Source: Candidatus Gastranaerophilales bacterium (GTDB taxonomy: Bacteria > Cyanobacteriota > Vampirovibrionia > Gastranaerophilales > Gastranaerophilaceae). Taken from it: 20,691 bases of DNA. Positions within the stretch are counted from its first letter, which is position 1, and each line of letters starts with the position of its first letter. The notes under the pieces are model-generated. The model was not told the origin of the DNA. It ran no database searches and was given only the letters and a program-made list of their open reading frames with translations. Positions 6,402-13,592 of the stretch are shown piece after piece. The translations under genes and the position numbers were made by a program. The stretch is from NCBI GenBank assembly GCA_900769355.1, contig CAAGGG010000074.1:1-20691 (forward strand). Direction: 5' to 3'.

Positions 6402-6998
6402 CTAATGGCAACCGCCACAGCTTCCGCAAGATCCGCCACAACTGTGAGAATTTAATAAGTCTGTGAAGTCGAAAACTTCATCTTTAAGCAACTTTTCTAC
6501 AACTATCGGGTAAAGACTATCTTCGATTGCATAAATCCCGTTTACAAATTCGTCAAAATGCATCAAGTTGCCAATTAAAATCGGATATTGAGTAATGATT
6601 TTTTCGCTTTCAATGTCTTCTGCAAGTGTGTGGATTGTGATACCTGAAACCTTTATGCCGGAATTAAAACTTCTGTAAAGCTCGTCATTACCACGAAAAG
6701 CAGGTAACAAAGAGTAGTGGATATTTATGAATTTACCCATTTTTATAACATCTTTTTGTAACTCATGTTTGTAATCGCAAACGGCGATTAAATCAAACTC
6801 ATGTGATGAAAAATATTCAAAATTCATTTCAAACGGCAACAATTTTGTTTTAAATCCGAATTCTTTTGCTTTTTGAAAAAAATCAGAGTGTTCATCATCA
6901 GAAACACAAGTTATTTCAATATCTTTCCCCTCAAAATGTTTTTTTATAGCCTCTAAAACATGACCTTTGTTGGAGCCAAGTAGTGCAAGTTTTTTCAT
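6402..6998 (-). CDS. Divergent PurN-like formyltransferase with cysteine-rich tail
   Basis: The 198-aa protein has the formyltransferase fold of phosphoribosylglycinamide formyltransferase (PurN). LLGSNKGHVLEAI (6-18) matches the GAR-binding start. INIHYSLLPAFRGND (91-105) matches the NIHPSLLP active-site stretch, with N92 and H94 kept. IYAIEDSLYPIVVEKLL near the end matches the family's C-terminal helix. Two departures stand out: the proline after NIH is tyrosine, and the catalytic aspartate position (TDE in PurN) reads AED, putting glutamate there. The last residues, SCGGSCGSCGGCH, have four cysteines and look metal-binding, unlike normal PurN. The ATG at 6998 follows GAGGAGG; an upstream in-frame start would run through a terminator. 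It may act on a substrate other than GAR; I give no gene symbol for that reason. Confidence 0.75.
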   Translation of the reverse strand: MKKLALLGSNKGHVLEAIKKHFEGKDIEITCVSDDEHSDFFQKAKEFGFKTKLLPFEMNFEYFSSHEFDLIAVCDYKHELQKDVIKMGKFINIHYSLLPAFRGNDELYRSFNSGIKVSGITIHTLAEDIESEKIITQYPILIGNLMHFDEFVNGIYAIEDSLYPIVVEKLLKDEVFDFTDLLNSHSCGGSCGSCGGCH

Positions 6999-7037
6999 AT
7001 AATCCTCCTCATGCTTATTTTTGTTCTTATTATAGCA

Positions 7038-7064
7038 AAAAGCTCGTTTAAAAAACGAGCTTTT
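7038..7064 (-). terminator. Intrinsic terminator of the decarboxylase operon
   Basis: A perfect 12-bp stem, AAAAGCTCGTTT / AAACGAGCTTTT, with a 3-base loop. It is flanked by A/T runs on both sides, so it could work in either direction. It lies 28 bases after the oadB stop and before the next minus-strand gene. Confidence 0.88.
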
Positions 7065-7091
7065 CACAAAAGTTAAAATTAAATAGGTTTA

Positions 7092-8267
7092 TTAATTGCA
7101 CAGTGCAAGCAAAATGCCTGCTGCAACGGCTGAGCCGATAACACCTGCAACATTCGGTCCCATTGCGTGCATTAACAAGTAGTTGTTCGGATTTGCTTCC
7201 AAACCGACTTTGTTTGCTACTCTTGCAGCCATCGGAACAGCAGAAACACCGGCAGCACCGATTAGTGGGTTGATTTTTGTCTTAGAAAATAAATTCATAA
7301 CCTTTGCAAAGATTACGCCACCAGCTGTTGCAAATGAAAATGCAAGAATTCCTAAAATCAAGATGAACAAAGTTTGCAAAGTCAAAAACTGATCTGCTGA
7401 CAATTTTGACCCTACTGACAAGCCCAAAAATATTGTTACAATATTGATTAAGGCATTTTGCATTGTGTCTGAAAGTCTTTCGACAACACCGCATTCCTTG
7501 CATAAGTTCCCGAAAGTTAAAGCTCCTATTAACGGACAGGCATCTGGTAAAAAGATTATGCAAAGACCCAATACAACAAGCGGAAACACAATCTTTTCAC
7601 GTTTTGAAACTTCTCTTAATTGAGTCATTTCAATTTTTCTCTCTTCTTCTGTTGTGAAAAATTTCATAATAGGTGGTTGGATTACAGGAACCAAAGCCAT
7701 ATAAGAATATGCAGCAACTGCAATTGCACCTAATAATTCTGGTGCAAGTTTTGAGGTTACATAAATAGATGTTGGTCCATCTGCACCACCGATAATCCCG
7801 ATTGCTCCGGATTGTGGCAATGTAAAACCAAAGACACACAAGGCTAAAAGCAAAGCCCCGAAAATCCCAAATTGAGCTGCGCCGCCCAGTAATGCGGTTT
7901 TAGGGTTCGCAATTAACGGTCCGAAATCTGTCATTGCACCAACTCCCATAAAGATTATCAATGGGAACAAACCTTGATGAATTCCGAATTCGTAAATAAT
8001 TCCTAAAAATCCTGTTGGTTCGGCAATTCCTGCAACAGGAATATTTGACAATAAACCACCAAAAGCTATTGGCACAAGTAATAACGGTTCAAATTGTTTC
8101 TTTATACCCAGCCATAGTAAAAATAGGCAGACTAAAATCATAATTGGAGAACCGAATTGGTGTAAAAATTGTTCAAAGCCGTTTGTAATATTTGGATCAA
8201 CCGGCTGGATAAAGTTTGCAATACCTGTTGATTGCCATAATTTATATAAACTGTCTACTAAGTTCAT
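7092..8267 (-). CDS. oadB: Na+-transporting carboxylic acid decarboxylase, beta subunit
   Basis: The membrane subunit that takes carboxybiotin from the alpha subunit, decarboxylates it and pumps Na+ outward. The 391-aa product is mostly hydrophobic, with about nine or more membrane segments. Family blocks are clear: MGVGAMTDFGPLIANP (107-122), GGADGPTSIYV (160-170) with the essential aspartate, and near the C-terminus INPLIGAAGVSAVPMAARVA and NYLLMHAMGPNVAGVIGSA, which carry conserved Asn, Ser and Arg residues of the ion path. It lacks a long N-terminal extension. The start has GGAGG just upstream and lies 15 bases after oadA. Sequence alone cannot separate the oxaloacetate, methylmalonyl-CoA and glutaconyl-CoA versions of this subunit; the alpha subunit next door favours the oxaloacetate type. 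It is the last gene of birA-oadG-oadA-oadB. Confidence 0.93.
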   Translation of the reverse strand: MNLVDSLYKLWQSTGIANFIQPVDPNITNGFEQFLHQFGSPIMILVCLFLLWLGIKKQFEPLLLVPIAFGGLLSNIPVAGIAEPTGFLGIIYEFGIHQGLFPLIIFMGVGAMTDFGPLIANPKTALLGGAAQFGIFGALLLALCVFGFTLPQSGAIGIIGGADGPTSIYVTSKLAPELLGAIAVAAYSYMALVPVIQPPIMKFFTTEEERKIEMTQLREVSKREKIVFPLVVLGLCIIFLPDACPLIGALTFGNLCKECGVVERLSDTMQNALINIVTIFLGLSVGSKLSADQFLTLQTLFILILGILAFSFATAGGVIFAKVMNLFSKTKINPLIGAAGVSAVPMAARVANKVGLEANPNNYLLMHAMGPNVAGVIGSAVAAGILLALCN

Positions 8268-8282
8268 TTTCTACCTCCAACC

Positions 8283-10070
8283 TTATGCGATAACAACCAA
8301 TGTGTCGCCGGTTTTAACTTTTCCGCCTACTTCAATATCGACCTCTGTAACAGTTCCTGAAAGCGGTGATTTAATTTCTGTTTCCATTTTCATTGCTTCT
8401 ACAACTGCAATAACGTCACCTTCTGCAACGCTGTCACCGACAGAAACGTTTACTCTGAGAACGTTTCCAGGAAGTGCTGCTTTAACGGGTTTACCATCTC
8501 CACTGCCGCCTTGAGTAGAGTCAATGCCGTTTTTAACATCAAAATCATAAGTTTTACCATTGACTGTTGCTTTTTTGCCGTCAAGAGCAATTCCGTACTT
8601 TTTGCCGTTTACAGTTACGGTAAATTCATTTCCTTGGTTGTCTTCTGATGGTTCGTTGTTTGCTTTTTCGCATTTTCTTACGCCAATAGATCCTTTGCCT
8701 TGAAGGAACAAAATTCCTTTTTCTTTACAAGCTGCTGAAATAAAGATATTTTCGTCATTAACAGGCAAACCTGCATCTTCAAGTCGTTTTGTTGCTGCTG
8801 CAATACCTTTTGACTCATCTCTGTCGTTGATATCAACAACTTTTTCGGTTGTAGGTTCCAACCCTAATTGTTCCGCTGCAATTTTAACAACTTCGCTATC
8901 AGGTTCGCATGGAGTTTTTCCGAAATATCCGAGAACCATTTTCCCGTATCCATCAGCAATTTTTTTCCAGTTACCATGGATTACATTATTAAATGCTTGT
9001 TGGAAATAGAATTGAGAAACCGGAGTTACGGAAGTTCCAAAACCGCCTTTTTCAACAACTTCTTTCATCGCTGCAACGATTTCAGGATATCTGTCCATCA
9101 AATTGTTATCACGAAGCATTTGTGTGTTAGCTGTTAAAGCCCCCCCTGGAAGTGGAGATTGGATAATCATCGGATTTACAGCCAAAGCTTCCGGTGGTAA
9201 GAAGTAATCTTTCATACATTCTTTGAAAATTTCTTCTGTTTCAAGAATTTTTTCGATGTCCAAGCCCAAATCATAGTCTGTACCTTTTACTGCATGCCAC
9301 ATTGAAACGATGTCAGGTTGTGCTGTTCCGCCTGAAACAGGTTTCATTGCCAAGTCTATTCCATCTGCGCCACCGTCAAGTGCTGCCAAGTATGCCGCTA
9401 AACCTGTTCCTGCTGTTTCGTGTGAGTGGAAACGAATATGGGCATCTGCACCAAGAATTTTTCTTGCTCGCTTGATTGTTTCGTAAACTTTTCTTGGGTT
9501 GGAAGTTCCTGACGCATCTTTGTATGCAAGGCTGTCAAAAGGAATTCCTGCATCAAGAATGTTTCTCAAAACTTTTTCATAAAAATCTGCATCATGTGCT
9601 CCGGTACAGCCGATAGGAAGTTCCATCATTGTGATTGTAACTTCGTGTCTTAGGCCGTTGTCTTTTATGCATTGTCCTGAATATATCAAATTGTTTACAT
9701 CATTCAAAGCGTCAAAGTTTCTAACAGTTGTAACACCATGTTTTTTGAACATTTTTGCGTGTAGGTTAATGATATCGCGAGGTTGAGAATCAAGCCCTAC
9801 AACGTTTACACCTCTTGCCAAACTTTGTAAAGTGATATCAGGACCGACTGCAGCTCTGATTTTGTCCATTGTTTCAAATGCATTTTCTCTGCAATAAAAA
9901 ATCGGAGCTTGAAAACGAGCACCTCCTGCAACTTCAAAATGTCTGATACCTGCATCAACAGCAGCATTTAAAGCCGGTAGAAAATCGTCAACAAAAACTC
10001 TTGCTCCATAAACCGATTGAAAACCATCTCTAAAAGATGTGTCCATTACTTTAATCTGTTTTTTACCCAT
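8283..10070 (-). CDS. oadA: Oxaloacetate decarboxylase-type alpha subunit (carboxyltransferase plus biotinyl domain)
   Basis: The 595-aa subunit transfers a carboxyl group from a keto acid to its own biotin. The N-terminal TIM-barrel carboxyltransferase domain has DTSFRDG (10-16), the likely carbamylated lysine in AYKDASG (K184) and the metal-binding H215-x-H217 in FHSHETAG. A PYC/OADA conserved domain follows (about 290-400, with the YPEIVAAMKEVV and VTPVSQFYFQQA stretches). A short linker leads to a biotinyl domain with EAMKMET, biotin on about K561. The usual RDAHQS signature reads RDGFQS, so the active site is not the textbook one. AAGGA precedes the ATG. It lies between oadG and oadB, with birA first in the same operon. 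It could also act as the pyruvate carboxylase B chain, but adjacency to beta and gamma subunits argues for a Na+-pumping decarboxylase. Confidence 0.92.
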   Translation of the reverse strand: MGKKQIKVMDTSFRDGFQSVYGARVFVDDFLPALNAAVDAGIRHFEVAGGARFQAPIFYCRENAFETMDKIRAAVGPDITLQSLARGVNVVGLDSQPRDIINLHAKMFKKHGVTTVRNFDALNDVNNLIYSGQCIKDNGLRHEVTITMMELPIGCTGAHDADFYEKVLRNILDAGIPFDSLAYKDASGTSNPRKVYETIKRARKILGADAHIRFHSHETAGTGLAAYLAALDGGADGIDLAMKPVSGGTAQPDIVSMWHAVKGTDYDLGLDIEKILETEEIFKECMKDYFLPPEALAVNPMIIQSPLPGGALTANTQMLRDNNLMDRYPEIVAAMKEVVEKGGFGTSVTPVSQFYFQQAFNNVIHGNWKKIADGYGKMVLGYFGKTPCEPDSEVVKIAAEQLGLEPTTEKVVDINDRDESKGIAAATKRLEDAGLPVNDENIFISAACKEKGILFLQGKGSIGVRKCEKANNEPSEDNQGNEFTVTVNGKKYGIALDGKKATVNGKTYDFDVKNGIDSTQGGSGDGKPVKAALPGNVLRVNVSVGDSVAEGDVIAVVEAMKMETEIKSPLSGTVTEVDIEVGGKVKTGDTLVVIA

Positions 10071-10089
10071 ATATTTATCCTTCCTAAAT

Positions 10090-10323
10090 TTATCTTCTTG
10101 CCATTATTGCAGCTAACGCAACAGCTATTGACTCTTCATCGGAGTTTGTAGCTGTTTTTCTTGTAGTATTTGTAACTTCAATTTTTTCTGGAAAAACTTT
10201 ATTTAAATACAATACTATTTTAGACATAATTCGCATAGATGCGATTAAAATGCATAGGAATGTGAGTACTGTTCCCATGCCGATAGCCATTAGTGTAAGC
10301 CCAAGCATAAAATTTTCGCTCAT
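10090..10323 (-). CDS. oadG: Decarboxylase gamma subunit (OadG-like), small membrane anchor
   Basis: The 77-aa subunit should hold the alpha subunit at the membrane and help assemble the pump. A single membrane helix lies at about residues 6-29 (LGLTLMAIGMGTVLTFLCIL), followed by a polar tail ending in the alanine-rich ESIAVALAAIMARR, a typical gamma-subunit end. The length fits the family. The start is the ATG at 10323, which overlaps the birA stop as ATGA with GGGAGA upstream inside birA, so translation is coupled to birA. The gene is followed after 19 bases by oadA. Called mainly from helix-plus-tail layout and position between birA and oadA; the family is weakly conserved. Confidence 0.85.
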   Translation of the reverse strand: MSENFMLGLTLMAIGMGTVLTFLCILIASMRIMSKIVLYLNKVFPEKIEVTNTTRKTATNSDEESIAVALAAIMARR

Positions 10324-11042
10324 AATATATCTCCCATTGTTAATATACACTCTTTACCTTTTTCTTCTATAATAAGTTCACCGATATCATTGACAGACTT
10401 GGCAACTCCCGATCTTCTGGTGTTAAAAATTTGTACAGAAATATTTTTGCCGAGAAAATTGCATCTTTTAATATATTCATCTTTTATTAGTGGAAAACCT
10501 TTGTTTAAGAATTCGTGATAGTTGTCAAAAAATTTGTTTAGCAGTTTTTCTGCAAATAATTTTTTGTCTTCATAATTTCTTCCGAGTTCAATGTTTAAGG
10601 CTGTTGCGACGCGTTCTTTTATTTGTTTTAAATCTCTTTTTTCTGCATTAAGATTTACCCCAATACCAAGAACCAGCCCGTTGAATTTTTGTCCACAAAC
10701 CATCGTTTCAGATAGAATACCTGCAATTTTTTTGTTGTTTACCATGACATCATTAGGCCATTTGATACTAGGTTTTAGCCCATAATCTTCTAAAACTTGC
10801 GCAAGAACCACACACATATATTGGGTTAAGTTTGAATATTTGCAATCGAAAGATGTTGAAGGTTTTAGAACAATTGTCATAAAAAGATTTTCATCTCCCA
10901 AATCTATCCATTTTCTATCAAACCTACCACGTCCTGCCGTCTGACTTTTGGCGATAATTACTGTTTTATCGTCAAGCAGAGCTAAATTTTGTTTAGCATA
11001 CAGGTTGGTAGAATCTACTTCTTCCAAATTAATAATATTCAT
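10320..11042 (-). CDS. birA: Biotin--[carboxylase carrier protein] ligase, monofunctional
   Basis: Activates biotin with ATP and attaches it to the target lysine of biotin enzymes. The 240-aa product begins directly with the catalytic domain: STN (11-13), the biotinyl-AMP loop TAGRGR (35-40), then KWPNDVMVNNKKIAGIL, GLVLGIGVNLN, and a small C-terminal SH3-like domain. There is no N-terminal winged helix, so it should not act as a biotin-operon repressor. The ATG at 11042 is chosen because AGGGGA precedes it; an ATG 15 bases upstream would contain that site. It shares an ATGA overlap with oadG, and oadA two genes on carries its substrate motif EAMKM. Another substrate, the biotin carrier of acetyl-CoA carboxylase, is implied by accD at the window's right end. 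Confidence 0.95.
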   Translation of the reverse strand: MNIINLEEVDSTNLYAKQNLALLDDKTVIIAKSQTAGRGRFDRKWIDLGDENLFMTIVLKPSTSFDCKYSNLTQYMCVVLAQVLEDYGLKPSIKWPNDVMVNNKKIAGILSETMVCGQKFNGLVLGIGVNLNAEKRDLKQIKERVATALNIELGRNYEDKKLFAEKLLNKFFDNYHEFLNKGFPLIKDEYIKRCNFLGKNISVQIFNTRRSGVAKSVNDIGELIIEEKGKECILTMGDIL

Positions 11043-11105
11043 AATATCCCCTAACATATAAAATTAATATAATTATAATAATATAAACAAAAAAATTTTG
11101 AAATA

Positions 11106-11432
11106 TTATTTTTTTGCAAGACTATTCGTGAGATTTAAGACAATTTCGAGTTTTTCAGGATTGTTTTCGATTTTCTCTAAATTCTTTTTAATCATGGAAA
11201 GCAATTCTTGTGAAGATTTGTATTTATTAGTTGCAAAAAATTCTTCAACACTAATATCAAAAACAATCATTAGTTTGTCAATTGTATCAGAAGTGACAAA
11301 ATTATCTCCGGATTCTATACTACTTAATGCTCTTTGTGAAATATCTATCATTTCAGAAAGTTTTTCTTGGGTGTACCCATTTTGAATTCTTAGTGATTTT
11401 ATTCGTTTCCCAAATTCTTTTTTAATTCCCAT
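11106..11432 (-). CDS. XRE-family helix-turn-helix regulator
   Basis: A 108-aa DNA-binding protein. Residues 8-65 form a Cro/CI-type five-helix domain: GKRIKSLRIQNGYTQEKLSE gives helices 1 and 2, and IDISQRALSSIESG the recognition part. The C-terminal segment (about 70-108) is lysine/glutamate/leucine-rich and may dimerise. Only a weak AAGGT lies right before the ATG. It is upstream of birA in the same direction, with 63 AT-rich bases between, and divergent from an unrecognised gene at 11630. The 197-bp space between them holds an inverted repeat (11544-11573) that is a natural operator candidate. There is no phage or toxin gene nearby, so a host regulator seems more likely than a prophage remnant. 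Confidence 0.88.
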   Translation of the reverse strand: MGIKKEFGKRIKSLRIQNGYTQEKLSEMIDISQRALSSIESGDNFVTSDTIDKLMIVFDISVEEFFATNKYKSSQELLSMIKKNLEKIENNPEKLEIVLNLTNSLAKK

Positions 11433-11543
11433 ACCTTAAACTTCTATTTTTTATGTTTTTACCATTTAAAAGTATTTTATATTAAGATATGTAAAGCTGG
11501 AATGCATTGATAATACTAGGATATTTAAAATAAGAATTAAAAG

Positions 11544-11573
11544 GTATATTTTAAATAACAATTTTAAATATAC
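11544..11573. promoter_or_regulatory. Inverted repeat, possible operator
   Basis: GTATATTTTAAAT, spacer AACA, ATTTTAAATATAC: 13-base arms with one mismatch. It lies between the divergent XRE regulator and the gene starting at 11630, about 55 bases before that start. A role as the regulator's binding site is inference from position and symmetry; AT-rich DNA gives such repeats by chance more easily than GC-rich DNA. Confidence 0.4.
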
Positions 11574-11629
11574 TAATGTTTTAATATAAGAGTAGGTAAT
11601 AAATTTTATGAAGAAAGGAAATGTGTATT

Positions 11630-12373
11630 ATGTCAAGTGTAATTTCACAAGTTGGTACTGGAACAGTTAAAAACTTGGAAAAAGTATTTGGAAAAGTTTC
11701 AAAAGAAGAAGTCGCAAAGTTTACAAAAAGTGTTACTAATAAAACTGCTGTTGGAAAGGACTGTTTGAAAAATTTCTCACGTGTTGCAATCCCTTCAAAT
11801 CCAACAAGAACTGCTCTTTGTAAGGCTAATAATATGTTACGTAGTGGGGTAAAACTTAATAATATAGAACTTCCAGCTGATACATTTATGAGATATATTC
11901 CAGAGGGACAACGCAAGGCAGTTGCAAGTTTACTTGGTAATCCCGAAACAGTCATTTGTTCTGCAAAAGCTAATACCAAAGGAAGTGGTTTTTCAATCTT
12001 AGGTTTTATTGGTAAAAAAGGTGATAAAACTGTTGGAAAAGGTGCTGTTTCAGTTTCACAACTAGGAACTCCAAATGCTGTTGCAAAATGGAAATTCGGT
12101 GGTAAAAACATTCAAACAAACGGGTTTATTGACTGTGCACAAAACGCAACACCAGAACAAGTTTCAATTATTCCTTCATTTGTGAAGAAGATGCTTGGAA
12201 TTGACGTTCAAGCTGGAAATGCCGCAAGAGCAAATGTAAACATCAATGCTAAAAAAGCCGTTGATTTGTTACCGGAAGGTAAATTAGGGGATATGGCACA
12301 CAAACAAATGGCGGGTGTTTCTCAAACAAGTATAGACAAATTGATGAATATGGCAAGAAATATTATTGCATAG
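11630..12373 (+). CDS. Unrecognised 247-aa protein
   Basis: I do not recognise this protein. It is basic and polar with no membrane segment and no signal peptide. The middle is glycine/lysine-rich (about 120-145, with SGFSILGFIGKKGDK and GKGAVSVSQLGTP). It has three to four cysteines and a lysine-rich N-terminus. AAAGGAAA lies upstream at a suitable distance for the ATG at 11630; a second in-frame ATG at 11621 is too close to that site. It stands alone between a divergent regulator and a strong terminator, so it is its own transcription unit. The antisense frame over the same bases is a shadow. It may be structural or surface-related, but nothing proves it. Confidence is for the gene being real, not for a function. 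Confidence 0.75.
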   Translation: MSSVISQVGTGTVKNLEKVFGKVSKEEVAKFTKSVTNKTAVGKDCLKNFSRVAIPSNPTRTALCKANNMLRSGVKLNNIELPADTFMRYIPEGQRKAVASLLGNPETVICSAKANTKGSGFSILGFIGKKGDKTVGKGAVSVSQLGTPNAVAKWKFGGKNIQTNGFIDCAQNATPEQVSIIPSFVKKMLGIDVQAGNAARANVNINAKKAVDLLPEGKLGDMAHKQMAGVSQTSIDKLMNMARNIIA

Positions 12374-12391
12374 GTCCTGAAAATATTCAAT

Positions 12392-12425
12392 AAAAGCGGG
12401 AAGTAATAATACTTTCCGCTTTTTT
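12392..12425 (+). terminator. Strong intrinsic terminator
   Basis: AAAAGCGGGAAGTA, loop ATAA, TACTTTCCGCTTTT: a 14-bp stem with one G-U pair, running into TTTTTT. It ends the transcript of the gene at 11630 and insulates the ATP synthase operon. Confidence 0.92.
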
Positions 12426-12437
12426 AATAAAAAAAAT

Positions 12438-12465
12438 TTGCGATTTTTTTTTTACGAGTTAAAAT
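12438..12465 (+). promoter_or_regulatory. Putative promoter of the ATP synthase operon
   Basis: TTGCGA (12438-12443), 16 bases, TAAAAT (12460-12465), about 24 bases before the atpB ATG and just after a terminator, so a promoter is needed here. The match is fair in both boxes. Confidence 0.45.
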
Positions 12466-12488
12466 AATGGCACGAGGGAGAGAAAAAC

Positions 12489-13181
12489 ATGGAACATTGG
12501 ATTTACACGACGAATATTTTAGGGCATGCTATATCCTTAAATTTGGATACCATTTTTACAATGTGGTTTGCCATGATTGTTGTCATTGGTTTTGCATTGC
12601 TTGCAACTCGCAATTTGTCGATTATTCCAAACAAACTTCAAGCAATTTCTGAAATGATTATGAATTTCTTTTATGGAACGCTTGATACAATGGTTACGAC
12701 TGAAAATCGTCGTCATGTTCCACTTGTTGCTTCTTTATTCTTGTTTATTGTGACTGCAAACCTTATGGGGCAGTTGCCTTTGAGAATAATCCATTTGAAA
12801 TCGGGAGCAGAACTTGCTTCTCCGACCAACGATATTAACTTGACGGCTGCAATGGCTGTTATTGTATTAATATATTATGTAGCAATGGGAATTAAGGCAA
12901 AAGGACCAAAATTCTTCTTGCACGAATTCAGTTTCACCGGAATTGTTATGGGGTTGGTTGAACTATTGGAAATGTTTACAAGACCATTAAGTTTGGCAAT
13001 CCGACTTTTTGCGAACATATTTGCCGGTGAAATTCTTGTTTCAATTGCATTAGGAGCATTGGCTTATTTCTTGCCATTACCGATTATGTTATTTGAAATT
13101 TTGGTTGCCTTCATTCAGGCGACAGTATTTATGATGTTGACGATTGCCTATATCGGCTCGGCAACAGGAGATGAACATTAA
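12489..13181 (+). CDS. atpB: ATP synthase subunit a (F0)
   Basis: Membrane subunit of the F0 sector that forms the two proton half-channels against the c-ring. The 230-aa product has five or six hydrophobic segments. The essential arginine is R172 in RPLSLAIRLFANIFAGE, and the C-terminal helix AFIQATVFMMLTIAYIG matches the family. GGGAGAG precedes the ATG. It is the first gene of a-c-b'-b-delta-alpha-gamma. No atpI is found upstream: the preceding gene is unrelated and separated by a terminator. Confidence 0.96.
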   Translation: MEHWIYTTNILGHAISLNLDTIFTMWFAMIVVIGFALLATRNLSIIPNKLQAISEMIMNFFYGTLDTMVTTENRRHVPLVASLFLFIVTANLMGQLPLRIIHLKSGAELASPTNDINLTAAMAVIVLIYYVAMGIKAKGPKFFLHEFSFTGIVMGLVELLEMFTRPLSLAIRLFANIFAGEILVSIALGALAYFLPLPIMLFEILVAFIQATVFMMLTIAYIGSATGDEH

Positions 13182-13223
13182 GTAGAATTAGTATAAATTG
13201 TCGAAAGACAAAAGGAGAGAAAA

Positions 13224-13463
13224 ATGGTAGATACAGCAGCAGTTTCACAAATGGCACACTTAGGTGCAGGTATTGCAATCGGTTTTGGTGCAGTTGGTGC
13301 AGGACTTGGTATCGGATTTGCTACAAAAGGTTTGATGGACGCAGTTTCAAGACAACCAGAAGTTGCCGGTAAGGCATTCGGTTTCTTCTTATTGGGTGCA
13401 GCTTTGTCAGAAGCTTGTGCTTTGTACGCTTTCGTTATCGCATTTATGTTGTTGGCTAAGTAG
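13224..13463 (+). CDS. atpE: ATP synthase subunit c (F0 ring)
   Basis: The 79-aa hairpin protein forms the rotating ring. Two membrane helices are joined by the polar loop with RQPE (43-46). The ion-carrying acid is E63 in LSEACALY. Sodium-type rings have a glutamine in the first helix (GxGQG) and a serine after the glutamate (ESTGIY); here those positions read isoleucine (GLGIG) and alanine, so proton coupling is more likely. AGGAGAG lies just before the ATG. The gene is followed by 129 bases of structured DNA before b'. Confidence 0.96.
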   Translation: MVDTAAVSQMAHLGAGIAIGFGAVGAGLGIGFATKGLMDAVSRQPEVAGKAFGFFLLGAALSEACALYAFVIAFMLLAK

Positions 13464-13592
13464 GCAGTTAGGAAGCGAGGCAGCTAAGAAGCTAAGCTAT
13501 GCAGGGATTACGATGAGGGGAAATTAGTATTATATATAGTTACTAAATAATTTGAACGACGTCGTAATTACATTGAATTGAAGGATAAAAGA
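13464..13592 (+). promoter_or_regulatory. Structured gap between atpE and the b' gene
   Basis: Tandem 14-base near-repeats GGCAGTTAGGAAGC (13463-13476) and GGCAGCTAAGAAGC (13479-13492), then ATTACGA (13507-13513), which pairs with TCGTAAT (13562-13568). These enclose a TTAGTA/TACTAA stem (13524-13529 and 13541-13546) and a 10-bp palindrome ACGACGTCGT (13556-13565). Other junctions in the operon are short or overlapping, except alpha-gamma. It may shape mRNA stability or balance c against the rest; that role is inference. Confidence 0.45.

Noticed and set aside
6999..7067. Longer start for the PurN-like gene
   Set aside because: The extension would be encoded by the perfect terminator hairpin, and the strong GAGGAGG site serves the ATG at 6998.
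11581..12111. Long antisense open frame (176 codons) opposite the unrecognised gene
   Set aside because: No ribosome site, proline/phenylalanine-rich shadow composition, and the plus-strand gene has both a ribosome site and a terminator.
12376..12488. Expected atpI or uncI gene in front of atpB
   Set aside because: Only a terminator and a promoter fit in this short stretch; no coding frame is present.
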